A stretch of DNA of 64,000 nt from an uncultured Faecalibacterium sp. (GTDB taxonomy: Bacteria; Bacillota; Clostridia; Oscillospirales; Ruminococcaceae), in NCBI GenBank assembly GCA_900765105.1, contig CAAFQM010000126.1, forward strand, positions 18,061-82,060, in the 5' to 3' direction. The notes under the pieces are model-generated. The model did no database searches and was not told the DNA's origin. It saw only the letters and a program-made list of their open reading frames with translations. A program made the position numbers and the translations under genes. This document shows, piece by piece, positions 7,672 to 17,123 of the stretch. Position 1 is the first letter of the stretch; every line of letters begins with the position of its first letter.

Positions 7672-9069
7672 TTGAAGGAAGTCAAACTCGAGGAGTCGGC
7701 TTATCAGTTCGACGCCAAAATGTCCCTGAAGCAGGCCATCCCGCTGGGTCTGCAGCACGTCTGCGCCATGTTCGTGGGCAACTTGACCCCGCTGTTGATC
7801 ATCACCAGTGCCTGCGGCATTGCAGGCGGCGAATTTGCAGACCTGCAGGTCACGCTGCTGCAAAGCGCCATGTTCGTGGCCGGTGTAGTCACACTGGTGC
7901 AGCTGTTCACCATCGGCCCGGTCGGCGGCGGTGTGCCCATCATCATGGGTACCAGCTCCGGCTTTATCGGCGTGTTCAACAGCGTCGTCGGCAGCATGGG
8001 CGGCGGTGTGCTGGCCTATGGTGCCATTATGGGCGCGTCGATCATCGGCGGTATTTTTGAAAGCGTGCTCGGCTTCTTTCTCAAGCCCCTGCGTAAGTTC
8101 TTCCCGCCGGTGGTCACCGGTACGGTGGTTCTGTCCATCGGCCTGTCGCTGATTTCGGTGGGCATCAATTCCTTCGGTGGCGGCAACAGTGCAAAGGATT
8201 TCGGCTCCATGGAAAACCTCCTGCTGGCGCTGTTTGTTCTGGTGGTCATCCTATTTTTCAAGCACTGGACTACCGGCTTCCTCAGCTCTTCTGCCATCCT
8301 GATCGGCATTCTGGCCGGTTATCTGGCAGCTTTTGTGATGGGTCTTGTGCTGCCCACCACCGGCGTTACCGCCGACGGTGTGGAGTTCACCAAGGCATGG
8401 GTGCTCAACTGGGACAAGGTGGCGCAGGCTTCCTGGTTTGCTGTTCCCAAGCTGATGCCCGTCAAGGTGGTCTTTGATTTGCGCGCCATCCTGCCCGTGC
8501 TTGTCATGTTCATCGTCACAGCTGTGGAAACTATCGGTGATATTTCCGGCGTGATGGAAGGCGGCATGGACCGCGAGCCGACCGACAAGGAGCTGTCCGG
8601 CGGCGTCATCTGCGACGGCCTCGGCTCTACTTTTGCAGCGCTGTTCGGCGTCCTGCCAAACACCTCCTTCAGCCAGAATGTGGGTCTGGTGGCCATGACC
8701 AAGGTGGTCAACCGCATAGCTCTGGCTTCCGGTGCTATCTTCCTGATTCTGTGCGGCCTTGTTCCCAAACTGGGCGCACTGATTTCCATCATGCCGCAGG
8801 CAGTTCTGGGAGGTGCGGCTGTGATGATGTTCTCGTCCATCGTGGTCAGCGGCATTCAGCTGATCACCAAGGAGAAGATGACTCCACGTCACCTGACCAT
8901 CGTGTCCGTGGCGCTGGGCGTCGGTTATGGCATGGGTGCCAACAGCGGCATTCTGGCCAATGCTCCGCAGGCATTCCAGCTGATCTGCGGCGAGTCCGGC
9001 ATCGTTCCGGCCGCTTTTGTGGCGATCCTGCTGAACGTCCTGCTGCCGAAGGACAATAAGGCGGAGTAA
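7672..9069 (+). CDS. NCS2 family nucleobase:cation symporter (xanthine/uric acid/uracil permease)
   Basis: Polytopic membrane permease of the NCS2 (nucleobase cation symporter-2) family, 465 residues from the chosen start. The family-defining segments are visible: FVGNLTPLLIITSACG near the N-terminus, the glycine-rich GPVGGGVPIIMGTSSGFIG, the substrate-site segment TAVETIGDISGVM and the following DGLGSTFAALFGVLPNTSFSQNVG. The TTG start at 7672 is set by GAGGAGA (7656-7662) at good spacing; the upstream ATG lies inside the -10 box. It stands at the head of the molybdenum hydroxylase locus, so uptake of xanthine or urate as substrate of that enzyme is a reasonable inference. Uracil is the other common NCS2 substrate. 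Confidence 0.85.
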   Translation: MKEVKLEESAYQFDAKMSLKQAIPLGLQHVCAMFVGNLTPLLIITSACGIAGGEFADLQVTLLQSAMFVAGVVTLVQLFTIGPVGGGVPIIMGTSSGFIGVFNSVVGSMGGGVLAYGAIMGASIIGGIFESVLGFFLKPLRKFFPPVVTGTVVLSIGLSLISVGINSFGGGNSAKDFGSMENLLLALFVLVVILFFKHWTTGFLSSSAILIGILAGYLAAFVMGLVLPTTGVTADGVEFTKAWVLNWDKVAQASWFAVPKLMPVKVVFDLRAILPVLVMFIVTAVETIGDISGVMEGGMDREPTDKELSGGVICDGLGSTFAALFGVLPNTSFSQNVGLVAMTKVVNRIALASGAIFLILCGLVPKLGALISIMPQAVLGGAAVMMFSSIVVSGIQLITKEKMTPRHLTIVSVALGVGYGMGANSGILANAPQAFQLICGESGIVPAAFVAILLNVLLPKDNKAE

Positions 9070-9072
9070 GGT

Positions 9073-9714
9073 CTATCTTTTCTGAAACGCAAGAGTTTTC
9101 AGCTGCTCCAATGTTTCGGGCGTATCAGCATCCAGCAGCTCCGCACGGTCGGCAGCACTGACGGTTCGGACAGCTTCAGGATACTTCCGCAACAGAACAC
9201 TGCCGCCCTTGCCCTCGGGCAGAGCAAGCAGCTCGGGAAAGAAACTGTTTCCAAAGAGAACGGGGCTTCCGGCAAGGGAAGCTCCGTTTTCTTCGATTCG
9301 GGCACCGAGACGGAAAATCTTCCGCTCTGCTTCTTTTGACCCGTCCGCCCGGAAGGCCGCAATTACCGCTTCCACGCTGCTGCGCGTCAAAAGCGGCTGA
9401 TCTCCGGGCAGGAACATACACCCGGCGAGATCCGGCCGCTGTTCCAGCAGATGGGAAAGACCGAGACGGACGGTGTCGTTGCGCCCGGGCAGGCTGTGCA
9501 GCAGTACAGGAACTTCATGCTGTCGGCACAGCGACTGCACTTCTGCCGAGCGGGTGACAACGATGCGCGCGGCCAGCTGCGGCGTATCCGTTGCAGAAAA
9601 GGCACGGCAGAGCACCGGCTCGCCGCAGAAATTGGCGAGAAGTTTGTTGGAGCCGAACCGTCGGCTCAGGCCGGATGCCATGATCACGCAGCCGACCGGA
9701 AAAAGTTCCTTCAT
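9073..9714 (-). CDS. mocA: MocA/MobA-like molybdenum cofactor nucleotidyltransferase
   Basis: Nucleotidyltransferase of 213 residues with the GT-A fold signature of the MobA/MocA family. The N-terminal motif MASGLSRRFGSNKLL (residues 13-27) binds the nucleotide, FLPGDQPLL supplies the metal-binding aspartate, and NDTVRLGL is also conserved. MocA transfers CMP to molybdopterin to give the cytosine dinucleotide cofactor used by xanthine-dehydrogenase-type enzymes, matching the neighbours. The gene points against the rest of the locus: it ends 4 bp from the permease stop (convergent) and starts opposite the FAD subunit gene. That implies a divergent promoter in the 99-bp gap. CMP rather than GMP specificity is inferred from context. 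Confidence 0.8.
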   Translation of the reverse strand: MKELFPVGCVIMASGLSRRFGSNKLLANFCGEPVLCRAFSATDTPQLAARIVVTRSAEVQSLCRQHEVPVLLHSLPGRNDTVRLGLSHLLEQRPDLAGCMFLPGDQPLLTRSSVEAVIAAFRADGSKEAERKIFRLGARIEENGASLAGSPVLFGNSFFPELLALPEGKGGSVLLRKYPEAVRTVSAADRAELLDADTPETLEQLKTLAFQKR

Positions 9715-9754
9715 GCAAAAAACACCCCTTCAAGTCCAAAGGATTTCTGATAGT

Positions 9755-9783
9755 ATTATAGCGGATTTTGTGATAAAATAGAA
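9755..9783. promoter_or_regulatory. Divergent promoter region between mocA and the hydroxylase operon
   Basis: On the - strand a perfect TATAAT (9755-9760) faces mocA, with a weak -35 at 9778-9783. On the + strand TGATAAAAT (9771-9779) fits an extended -10 (TGn plus TAAAAT) for the FAD subunit gene. The two overlap, so the units may compete or be jointly regulated. Confidence 0.5.
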
Positions 9784-9813
9784 GAACCGATAAAAAGAGA
9801 GGAACATGCATCT

Positions 9814-10614
9814 ATGATGACGATCCGAGAATACAAACGGGCCGAAAGTCTGGAAGAAGCCTGGCAGCTGAACCAGAAACGGCAGAACCGTGTGCTGGGC
9901 GGCATGATCTGGCTCAAGATGGAAAACATCAACGTGGGCACCGCCATCGATTTGTCCGGCCTTGGGCTGGACATGATCGATGAGACGGATGACAGCTTTT
10001 CCATTGGTGCCATGGTCACGCTGCGCCAGCTGGAAGAGCATCCCGGCCTTGCAGCCTATACCCATGGTTCCGTCAAGGAAGCGCTGCGCCACATCGTGGG
10101 CGTGCAGCTGCGCAATCTGGCTACGGTGGGCGGCAGCATCTACAGCCGGTTCGGCTTTTCCGATGTACTGACGCTTTTTCTTGCCATGGACTGTTCGGTG
10201 GAACTTTACAAGGGCGGCATCGTTTCCCTGCAGGAATATGCCGAGCGCCCCTATGACCGCGACATTCTGGTACGGCTGATCGTAAAAAAGACGGATGCGG
10301 AATACTGCTACCAGTCCGTACGCAACAGCCAGACGGATATCCCGGTGCTGACCTGCGCGGCTGCCCGCCTTGCGGACGGCAGCTACCGCGTCGCAATCGG
10401 TGCGCGCCCGTTGAAGGCTGTCCGGTTTGAATTTGCCGCCGGGAAAGTTCCTGTGCCGCAGCTTGCACAGACAATGGCAGACGAGGTGAAACAGCAGATC
10501 GTGACCGGCTCCAATATGCGCGGCAGCGCCGAATATCGCCGCCATCTGGCAGGTGTTCTGACAAAGCGCGCCGTTCTGGAACTGGAAAGACACACCGCAC
10601 AGGAGGTAAACTGA
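9814..10614 (+). CDS. Molybdenum hydroxylase FAD-binding subunit
   Basis: Flavin subunit (266 residues) of a xanthine-dehydrogenase-type molybdenum hydroxylase, of the CoxM/XdhB class. FAD-binding features are visible: the first dinucleotide-binding segment around residues 33-50 (VLGGMIWLKM) and the second at VGVQLRNLATVGGSIYSRFGFSD (about 92-115), followed by a C-terminal domain. It passes electrons from the 2Fe-2S subunit encoded directly downstream to an acceptor. GAGAGG lies upstream of two adjacent ATGs; the first was taken. The stop is followed at once by the ATG of the 2Fe-2S gene. Confidence 0.9.
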   Translation: MMTIREYKRAESLEEAWQLNQKRQNRVLGGMIWLKMENINVGTAIDLSGLGLDMIDETDDSFSIGAMVTLRQLEEHPGLAAYTHGSVKEALRHIVGVQLRNLATVGGSIYSRFGFSDVLTLFLAMDCSVELYKGGIVSLQEYAERPYDRDILVRLIVKKTDAEYCYQSVRNSQTDIPVLTCAAARLADGSYRVAIGARPLKAVRFEFAAGKVPVPQLAQTMADEVKQQIVTGSNMRGSAEYRRHLAGVLTKRAVLELERHTAQEVN

Positions 10615-11085
10615 ATGCAGATCCGTATTACGCTAAACGGGATCATGGTGACGGAGGAAGTTGCTCCCGACCTGCTCCTGATCGATTTTGTCCGCGCTCA
10701 TGGCTGCAAAAGCGTCAAGCGCGGTTGTGAAACCTCCAACTGCGGCTTGTGCACCGTCTTTCTGGACGACAAGCCGGTGCTGTCCTGTTCGGTGCTGGCC
10801 GCCCGCGCCGACGGGCATAAAGTCACCACGCTGGAAGGCCTGCAGGAAGAAGCGGCGGAATTCGGCGGCTTTATCGCCGATCAGGGCGCAGAGCAGTGCG
10901 GCTTTTGTAACCCGGGCTTTATCATGAATGCACTGGCGCTGTTCCGCGAAAATCCGTACCCCAGCGAGGAAGAGGTCAAGGAATATCTGTCCGGCAACCT
11001 CTGCCGCTGCTCCGGTTACGAGGGTCAGCTGCGGGGCATTATGAATTTTCTGGCATGGAAAAAGCAGAAGGAGGCCGCAGAATGA
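10615..11085 (+). CDS. Molybdenum hydroxylase 2Fe-2S subunit
   Basis: Iron-sulfur subunit of 156 residues. The N-terminal plant-type ferredoxin domain has C38, C43, C46 and C58. The C-terminal helical domain has C95, C98, C130 and C132 (CGFC and CRC motifs) for the second 2Fe-2S cluster near the molybdenum centre. This is the standard layout of the CoxS/XdhC small subunits. The ATG follows the preceding stop directly, and the stop overlaps the next gene by 4 bp, so the three subunits are translated together. The protein joins the FAD subunit to the Mo subunit by electron transfer. Confidence 0.95.
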   Translation: MQIRITLNGIMVTEEVAPDLLLIDFVRAHGCKSVKRGCETSNCGLCTVFLDDKPVLSCSVLAARADGHKVTTLEGLQEEAAEFGGFIADQGAEQCGFCNPGFIMNALALFRENPYPSEEEVKEYLSGNLCRCSGYEGQLRGIMNFLAWKKQKEAAE

Positions 11086-13379
11086 ATACTGTCAACAAGC
11101 CCTTCCGCAAAAAAGATGCCATGCAGCTGGTCACCGGCCAGCCAGTCTACATGGATGACGTGATCCCGGCGGACTGCCTGATCGTCAAGCTGCTGCGCTC
11201 ACCTCATGCCAATGCGATCGTGAAGACCATCAATACGGCTGTGGCCAAAAAGGTGCCGGGCATCGAAGCCATCTTCACCTGGGAGGATGTGCCGCAGGAT
11301 GCGCCCCGCTACACCCAGGCAGGCCAGACCTTCCCGGAGGCAAGCCCCCGTGACCGACTGGTCATCGACCGCCACGTCCGTTTCGTGGGTGATGTGGTGG
11401 CCATTGTGGCCGGTAAGGACGAAAAGTGCGTGGACAAAGCGCTGAAGCTCATCAAGGTCGAGTATGAAGTGCTGGAAGCCGTGCTGGACTACCATGTCGC
11501 CAAGGATAACCCGGTTCTCGTCCATCCGGAGGACAACTGGGAAAGCTTGTGCCCGGTGGGAGCCGATAACAAGCGGAACCTTTGCGCCCACGACGAATGC
11601 GGCTCCGGAGACATCGACGCAGTGCTGGCGGGGTGCGATGTGGTGATCGACCATGTTTACCACACCAAAGCCTGCCAGCAGGCCATGATGGAAACCTTCC
11701 GCACCTACTGCTCCATCGACACCTATGGCCGCCTGAATGTGCTCAGCTCCACCCAGATCGTGTTCCATGCGCGGCGCAACATTGCCAATGCCCTGCATAT
11801 CCCCAAATCCATGGTGCGTGTTTCCAAGCCCCGCATCGGCGGCGGTTTTGGTGCCAAGCAGACAGCGGTCAGCGAGGTATACCCCGCCTTTGTGACCTGG
11901 AAAACCAAAAAGCCCTCCAAGATCATTTTCAGCCGGGTGGAAAGCCAGACGGCCTCCTCTCCGCGCCACGAAATGGAAATGCATGTCCGGCTGGGTGCCA
12001 CGAAGGACGGCATCGTGAAGGGCATCGACCTGTACACGCTGTCCAACACCGGTGCCTACGGCGAGCACGGCCCCACGACCGTGGGCCTGTCCGGCCACAA
12101 ATCCATCCCGCTGTACGGCAAGGCTGAAGCCTTCCGCTTTGTCAGCGATGTGGTGTATACCAACCACATGTCTGCCGGTGCCTACCGCGGCTACGGTGCG
12201 ACCCAGGGCCTGTTTGCTGTGGAATCTGCCGTGAACGAACTGGCCCACAAGCTGAACATGGACCCCTTTGCCCTGCGCCTGAAGAACACGGTGCAGGAGG
12301 GCGATGTGATGCCTGCCTACTACGGTGCCGTGAACACCAGCTGTGCGCTGGACCGCTGTCTTGTCAAGGTGCGGGAGATGATCGACTGGGAGCACAAATA
12401 CCCGGCCCGTGATCTGGGCAACGGCAAGGTGCGCGCCGTCGGCATGGGCATGGCCATGCAGGGCTCCGGTATTTCCGGCATGGACGTGGGCAGTGCGACC
12501 CTCAAGCTGAACGATGATGGATTCTACTCGCTGATCATCGGTGCAGCGGATATGGGCACCGGCTGTGACACCACGCTGGCGCAGATCGCCGCCGAAGTGC
12601 TGGACTGCCCGCTGGACAACATTGCGGTATTTGGTGCCGACACCGATACCTCTCCCTATGACTCCGGTTCCTATGCATCCAGTACCACCTACGTTACCGG
12701 CAAGGCCACTGAGAAGTGTGCCATGAAGCTGCGGGAACAGATCTGCAAGCTGGGTGCCGAGCTGCTGGGCTGCCCGGCAGATGCTGTGGAGTTTGATGGC
12801 AAAGAAGTGTTTGAAAGCGCCGCCCCGGAAACGAAAAAGACCCTGTCCGAGATCGCCTATGCGTCTCAGTTCGGCCATATGGTCCCGCTGGAGGCCACCG
12901 AGACCCACACTTCGCCTCTGTCGCCGCCGCCGTACATGGTGGGTGCCGCAGAAGTGGAAGTGGACACCGAGACCGGCGAAGTGAAGCTGCTGGAGTTTGA
13001 CGCCTGTGTGGACTGCGGCACGCCCATCAACCCGAATCTGACCCGTGTGCAGGCCGAGGGCGGCCTGCTGCAGGGTATCGGTATGACCCTGACCGAGAAC
13101 GTCACTTACGACAAAAAAGGCTATCCGGAGGAAAATTCGCTGTTCCAGTACAAGATCCCGGCCCGCACGGATGTGGGCAGGATCCGGGTAGAATTTGAGA
13201 GCAGCTACGAGCCGAACGGCCCCTTCGGTGCCAAATCCATCGGTGAGGTGGTCATCAACACCCCGCTGCCTGCCATCTCCGATGCCATCTACAATGCCAT
13301 CGGCACCCGGTTCTATGAGCTGCCCATCACGCCGGAAAAGATTGCCATGGCCGTGGCCGCCCAAAAAGACGAAGAATGA
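11082..13379 (+). CDS. Molybdenum hydroxylase molybdopterin-binding catalytic subunit
   Basis: Catalytic subunit of 765 residues in the xanthine dehydrogenase/aldehyde oxidase family. The small (a/b hammerhead) domain spans about residues 10-120. The large Mo-cofactor domain follows, with GGGFGAK at 253-259 and SAGAYRGYGATQG further on. The active-site glutamate is E722 in GPFGAKSIGEVV. In SDMH systems the molybdenum centre is thought to carry a labile selenium ligand supplied by the accessory proteins encoded downstream; no selenocysteine codon is needed and none was seen. Xanthine, urate or another purine is the likely substrate given the permease, but nicotinate-type or aromatic substrates cannot be excluded. 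The start overlaps the 2Fe-2S stop (ATGA). Confidence 0.9.
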   Translation: MNTVNKPFRKKDAMQLVTGQPVYMDDVIPADCLIVKLLRSPHANAIVKTINTAVAKKVPGIEAIFTWEDVPQDAPRYTQAGQTFPEASPRDRLVIDRHVRFVGDVVAIVAGKDEKCVDKALKLIKVEYEVLEAVLDYHVAKDNPVLVHPEDNWESLCPVGADNKRNLCAHDECGSGDIDAVLAGCDVVIDHVYHTKACQQAMMETFRTYCSIDTYGRLNVLSSTQIVFHARRNIANALHIPKSMVRVSKPRIGGGFGAKQTAVSEVYPAFVTWKTKKPSKIIFSRVESQTASSPRHEMEMHVRLGATKDGIVKGIDLYTLSNTGAYGEHGPTTVGLSGHKSIPLYGKAEAFRFVSDVVYTNHMSAGAYRGYGATQGLFAVESAVNELAHKLNMDPFALRLKNTVQEGDVMPAYYGAVNTSCALDRCLVKVREMIDWEHKYPARDLGNGKVRAVGMGMAMQGSGISGMDVGSATLKLNDDGFYSLIIGAADMGTGCDTTLAQIAAEVLDCPLDNIAVFGADTDTSPYDSGSYASSTTYVTGKATEKCAMKLREQICKLGAELLGCPADAVEFDGKEVFESAAPETKKTLSEIAYASQFGHMVPLEATETHTSPLSPPPYMVGAAEVEVDTETGEVKLLEFDACVDCGTPINPNLTRVQAEGGLLQGIGMTLTENVTYDKKGYPEENSLFQYKIPARTDVGRIRVEFESSYEPNGPFGAKSIGEVVINTPLPAISDAIYNAIGTRFYELPITPEKIAMAVAAQKDEE

Positions 13380-14083
13380 ATCTGGAAAGCTGCTTTCCGT
13401 TTCTGACGGAAAAAGGGCATGTCATCTCGCTGGTGGGCGGCGGCGGAAAAACGACCCTGATGTATGCCATGGCATCCTGCTGCGCCCGCAAAGGCTGGAA
13501 AGTTCTGGTCACGACCACGACCCATATTATGATGCCGTCCGGCGGTGTCTGGGCAGAAAGTGATGCCACCCGTGATGCGCTATGGGCTGGCGGGAACTAT
13601 GCCGTTGCCGGATCGCCCGCTCCGGAAGGTAAACTGGCCACTCCGCCTGCGCAGCTTCTAAGCCGCTGGATGAAGCTGGCCGACCTGACACTGATCGAAG
13701 CGGACGGAGCAAAACGGATGCCCTGCAAAGCCCCGGCTGCACACGAACCGGTGATTTTGCCGCAGTGTGATACGGTGCTGGCAGTGGCCGGGCTTTCGGC
13801 ACTGGAAAGACCGCTCGGAGTCGTTTGTTTCCGGGCGGAACAGGCAGCTACTCTGCTGGGCGTCCCACAGGATACGATTCTGACACCGGAACTTCTTGCT
13901 GCATTACTGGCAAGCAGTCAGGGCGGGCGCAAGTTGGTAGGCAGCAGGGTGTTTTGCGCCGTACTCAATCAGGCGGACACACCGCAGCGTCTGCTGCTTG
14001 GAAAGCAGACGCTTGATATCCTGCAGGAACGCTATCAGATAACCGGCGTTCTGACACATTTTGAAGAGGGAGAACGCGCATGA
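13376..14083 (+). CDS. yqeC: Selenium cofactor biosynthesis protein YqeC
   Basis: P-loop protein of 235 residues. The nucleotide-binding motif GGGGKTT is at 21-27, followed by LVTTTTHI and the acidic [13 protein letters not shown] segment. This is the YqeC family, found only with selenium-dependent molybdenum hydroxylases. Its proposed role is in making or inserting the selenium-containing molybdenum cofactor; the chemistry is not established. It overlaps both neighbours by 4 bp (ATGA at each end), placing it firmly in the hydroxylase-selD operon. Confidence 0.88.
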   Translation: MNLESCFPFLTEKGHVISLVGGGGKTTLMYAMASCCARKGWKVLVTTTTHIMMPSGGVWAESDATRDALWAGGNYAVAGSPAPEGKLATPPAQLLSRWMKLADLTLIEADGAKRMPCKAPAAHEPVILPQCDTVLAVAGLSALERPLGVVCFRAEQAATLLGVPQDTILTPELLAALLASSQGGRKLVGSRVFCAVLNQADTPQRLLLGKQTLDILQERYQITGVLTHFEEGERA

Positions 14084-15114
14084 ACAAAGAAGAAAAAATC
14101 GTGTTCTGCACCGGAGGCGGCTGCACGGCAAAGCTTGGAGCAGGCGTGCTGAGCCATATTCTGGAAAAGCTGCCCCGGGGCGAGAAAGACCCGAACCTTC
14201 TGGTGGGGTATGACAGCCGGGATGATGCAGCCGTCTACCGCATCACGGAAGACGTGGCGCTTGTGCAGACCGTGGACTTTTTTCCGCCGATGGTGGATGA
14301 CCCCTATACCTTCGGGCAGATCGCGGCGGCCAACGCGCTGAGCGATGTCTACGCCATGGGCGGCGAGGTGAAAACAGCTCTGAATCTCGTTTGTTTCCCG
14401 GAAAGCATGGATTTGAACGTCCTGGGCGAGATCCTGCGCGGCGGTGCCGAAAAAGTAGCGGAAGCCGGCGGTGTTCTGGCGGGCGGGCACTCCATCGCAG
14501 ACAGCGGCGTGAAATACGGTCTGTCCGTGACGGGGCTTGTAGACCCGAAGCATCTTTACGCCAACGATACCGGCTGCCCCGGCGATAAGCTGATTCTGAC
14601 AAAGGCACTGGGCGTTGGGTTGATCTGCACGGCAAACCGTGTGGGCGAAGCAGCGCCAGAACACATGGATGCTGCCATTGCTTCCATGACGATGCTGAAC
14701 AAGACCGCCGCCGGGATCAGCCGCCACTACCCGGTGCACGCCGCTACCGATGTGACCGGATTCAGCTTTCTGGGCCATCTGCACGAGATGATGGGCGGGA
14801 AGCTTTCCTGTATCGTCAATGCCCGCGCGGTGCCCGTGCTGCCGGGAGCGGAAAAGGCTGCGGATGATTTTCTGTATACGGCTGCCGGACAGCGCAACCG
14901 CAACCATACCGGCCCGTTTGTTACATTTGAAAATGTTCCTTTTGCCATGGAGGAAGTCCTGTTCGACCCGCAGACTTCCGGCGGGCTGCTTCTGGCCGTT
15001 GCGCCGGAAAGAGCTTCTGCGCTGGAAGCAGAACTGCAGTCAGCCGGTCTCCCGGCCCGGATCGTGGGCGAGATCCTGCCCAAAGCGGAACAGGAAATTA
15101 TTGTGAAATACTGA
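14080..15114 (+). CDS. selD: Selenide, water dikinase (selenophosphate synthetase)
   Basis: Makes selenophosphate from selenide and ATP. It is 344 residues, normal for the family. The flexible N-terminal catalytic loop is GGGCTAK with C15 as the redox-active residue (Cys, not selenocysteine) and K18 as the catalytic lysine. The ATP/metal-binding features include [40 protein letters not shown] and [13 protein letters not shown]. No selA, selB, selC or selenocysteine tRNA is seen in the window, so this looks like the orphan type of selD that serves molybdenum hydroxylases; their absence elsewhere in the genome cannot be judged here. It overlaps yqeC by 4 bp. Confidence 0.95.
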   Translation: MNKEEKIVFCTGGGCTAKLGAGVLSHILEKLPRGEKDPNLLVGYDSRDDAAVYRITEDVALVQTVDFFPPMVDDPYTFGQIAAANALSDVYAMGGEVKTALNLVCFPESMDLNVLGEILRGGAEKVAEAGGVLAGGHSIADSGVKYGLSVTGLVDPKHLYANDTGCPGDKLILTKALGVGLICTANRVGEAAPEHMDAAIASMTMLNKTAAGISRHYPVHAATDVTGFSFLGHLHEMMGGKLSCIVNARAVPVLPGAEKAADDFLYTAAGQRNRNHTGPFVTFENVPFAMEEVLFDPQTSGGLLLAVAPERASALEAELQSAGLPARIVGEILPKAEQEIIVKY

Positions 15115-15129
15115 AAGGAACCACCCAAA

Positions 15130-15738
15130 ATGATGATGAATGTTGATGCCCGCGGAGATGCATGTCCGCTCCCCATTGTGAAAGCCAAAAAGGCTATTGC
15201 AGAGCTGAAAGGCGCTGGTCAGGTAGAAGTTCTGGTGGACAATGAGATCGCCGTGCAGAACCTGACCAAAATGGCGCAGCAGAAAGGCTATCCGTACAGT
15301 GCCGAAAAGCTGGCTGAAAAAGATTACCGCGTGCTGTTCACCATCGGTGAAGCAGCTGCAGAATCCGCCGGGGAAGCGCCTGCCTGCATGCCGGACACCC
15401 GCACGGATACGGTAGTGGCCATCGGATCGGACAAAATGGGCATTGGTGCAGAAGAGCTTGGCAAGACCCTGCTCGAAGCCTTTGTCTTTGCACTGACCCA
15501 GCAGGATCAGCTGCCCAAGACCATTCTTTTCTACAATAGCGGCGCATCCCTGACCTGCGAAGGTTCCCCCATGCTGGAAGACCTGAAGGCACTGGAAGCA
15601 CAGGGTGTGGAGATCATGACCTGCGGCACCTGTCTGAATTTCTACGGCCTGACCGAGAAACTTGCCGTCGGTAGCGTGACCAATATGTATACGATCGTGG
15701 AAAAACTGACGCTGGCCGGCAACATGGTGAAACCATGA
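15130..15738 (+). CDS. yedF: Sulfurtransferase-like selenium metabolism protein YedF
   Basis: Protein of 202 residues with an N-terminal TusA-like domain (residues 1-75; the DARGDACPLPIVKAKKA motif puts the conserved cysteine at C12) and a C-terminal DsrE-like domain (about 95-200) with a CGTC motif. It is thought to carry selenium between the desulfurase, SelD and the molybdenum enzyme. An AAAGGAACC ribosome binding site precedes three consecutive ATG-type codons, so the exact start may shift by one or two residues. The stop overlaps the next start by 4 bp. Confidence 0.9.
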   Translation: MMMNVDARGDACPLPIVKAKKAIAELKGAGQVEVLVDNEIAVQNLTKMAQQKGYPYSAEKLAEKDYRVLFTIGEAAAESAGEAPACMPDTRTDTVVAIGSDKMGIGAEELGKTLLEAFVFALTQQDQLPKTILFYNSGASLTCEGSPMLEDLKALEAQGVEIMTCGTCLNFYGLTEKLAVGSVTNMYTIVEKLTLAGNMVKP

Positions 15739-16874
15739 TCTATCTTGATAATGCGGCGACCACCCTGCACAAGCCCCCTGAGGTGGAACAGGCAATGATG
15801 GATGCACTTCGTACAGCGGGCAACCCGGGGCGCGGTGCGCATGAACCGACTCTGCATGCATCACGAATCGTTTTTCAGGCACGCTGTGCAATGGCAAAGC
15901 TGCTGAATGTGCCGGATCCTTCCTGCATTGCTTTTACTTCTAACGCCACGCAGGCGCTCAATCTGGCTATCAGCGGTTTGTTCGGGCCGGGCGATCACAT
16001 CATCACAACGGTCTGCGAACACAACTCTGTTCTGCGGCCGCTGTATCGTCTGCGGGAGCAGGGCACACGGCTGGATTTCATCGAAACAGATGCGGAAGGC
16101 CGGTTCTGCGATACGCAATGGGATGAGTATCTCCGGCCGGACACCCGCGCATTCGTCCTGACCATGGCATCCAACGTCACCGGAAACGAGCCGGATCTTG
16201 CACAGGCAGCGCGGACAGCTCACCGGAATGGGATGCTTCTGGTCGTGGATGCATCCCAGACGGCGGGAGCACAGCCCATCGATGTGCAGGCGATGGGGAT
16301 CGATGTGCTGTGTTTTACCGGGCACAAAGCCCTTCTCGGCCCGCAGGGAACAGGCGGCATCTATGTGCGTCCCGGGCTTGCTCTCCGCCCGCTGATCGTA
16401 GGCGGCAGCGGCGTACAAAGCTTTCTGGAACATCACCCTACGCAGATGCCGACCGCACTGGAAGCGGGCACATTGAACGTTCCCGGGCTGGCTGGTCTGT
16501 GCGCCGGTGCGGAGTGGCTCCTTGCACAAGGAATTGAAAATCTGCAGAAGAAAGAAACGGCTCTCACCGAACTGTTTTACGAAAATGTCCGCACGATTCC
16601 GAACGCGAAAATTTACGGCGACCCGCTTGCAAAACGGCACGCGCCCATTGTATCCCTGAACATCGGCGGTGAGGACTCTGCCCGGATTGCGGATCTTCTG
16701 TGGGAAGACTACGGCATCTGCGTGCGTGCCGGTGCTCACTGCGCGCCGCTGATGCACAAAGCACTGGGAACCGCCGGGCAGGGTGCGGTGCGGTTCAGCT
16801 TTTCGCATTTCAACACCGAGCAGGAGGTTCTGCAGGCGGCACAGGCCGTGCGGGAACTGGCACAGGAGGCTTGA
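15735..16874 (+). CDS. Class V aminotransferase / cysteine desulfurase family protein of SDMH systems
   Basis: PLP enzyme of 379 residues related to CsdB/SufS desulfurases and to the group known from SDMH loci (Enterococcus EF2568 type). It begins MIYLDNAATT. The Schiff-base lysine is K198 in CFTGHKALLGPQGTGG, and the likely persulfide/selenide-accepting cysteine is C336 in RAGAHCAPLMH. It would mobilise sulfur or selenium from cysteine or selenocysteine for the labile selenium ligand. The gene is tightly packed between yedF (4-bp overlap) and a DUF3343 gene (zero spacing). Confidence 0.88.
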   Translation: MIYLDNAATTLHKPPEVEQAMMDALRTAGNPGRGAHEPTLHASRIVFQARCAMAKLLNVPDPSCIAFTSNATQALNLAISGLFGPGDHIITTVCEHNSVLRPLYRLREQGTRLDFIETDAEGRFCDTQWDEYLRPDTRAFVLTMASNVTGNEPDLAQAARTAHRNGMLLVVDASQTAGAQPIDVQAMGIDVLCFTGHKALLGPQGTGGIYVRPGLALRPLIVGGSGVQSFLEHHPTQMPTALEAGTLNVPGLAGLCAGAEWLLAQGIENLQKKETALTELFYENVRTIPNAKIYGDPLAKRHAPIVSLNIGGEDSARIADLLWEDYGICVRAGAHCAPLMHKALGTAGQGAVRFSFSHFNTEQEVLQAAQAVRELAQEA

Positions 16875-17105
16875 ATGAGAGTACGACGGACTTATATCGT
16901 TCTTTCGTTCCGTACGACCATGGAAGCCATGGAATGGGAAAAGCAATGCATGGCACAGCAGGTGCCGGGCAGGCTGATCCCGCTCCCGCGGGAGATCTCG
17001 GCGGGCTGCGGCCTTGCATGGCGGATGCTGCCGGAAGAGTTCGAACTCTGGCAGCATCGGCTGGACAGAACCGGATACGACAAGGCCGCAGTGGTAGAAC
17101 AATAA
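16875..17105 (+). CDS. DUF3343 small protein, putative Se/S carrier
   Basis: Small protein of 76 residues that fits the DUF3343 family, often encoded with yedF and selenium genes and proposed as a Se/S carrier. It starts MRVRRTYIVLSFRTTMEAMEWEK and contains two cysteines (C25 and C45) and a central PREISAGCGLAWRM segment, the most conserved part of the family. The ATG directly follows the preceding stop and has CAGGAGG as ribosome binding site. The family is recognised; the function is only proposed from neighbourhood. Confidence 0.75.
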   Translation: MRVRRTYIVLSFRTTMEAMEWEKQCMAQQVPGRLIPLPREISAGCGLAWRMLPEEFELWQHRLDRTGYDKAAVVEQ

Positions 17106-17123
17106 AAGCAGGAGAATGATTGG

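Noticed and set aside
11199..13364. Open frame of about 720 codons on the - strand
   Set aside because: Antisense to the catalytic molybdenum hydroxylase subunit, whose active-site motifs are intact.
14080..15114. Selenocysteine codon in selD
   Set aside because: The catalytic position is a normal Cys codon (C15), and no in-frame UGA was needed in any gene of the locus.
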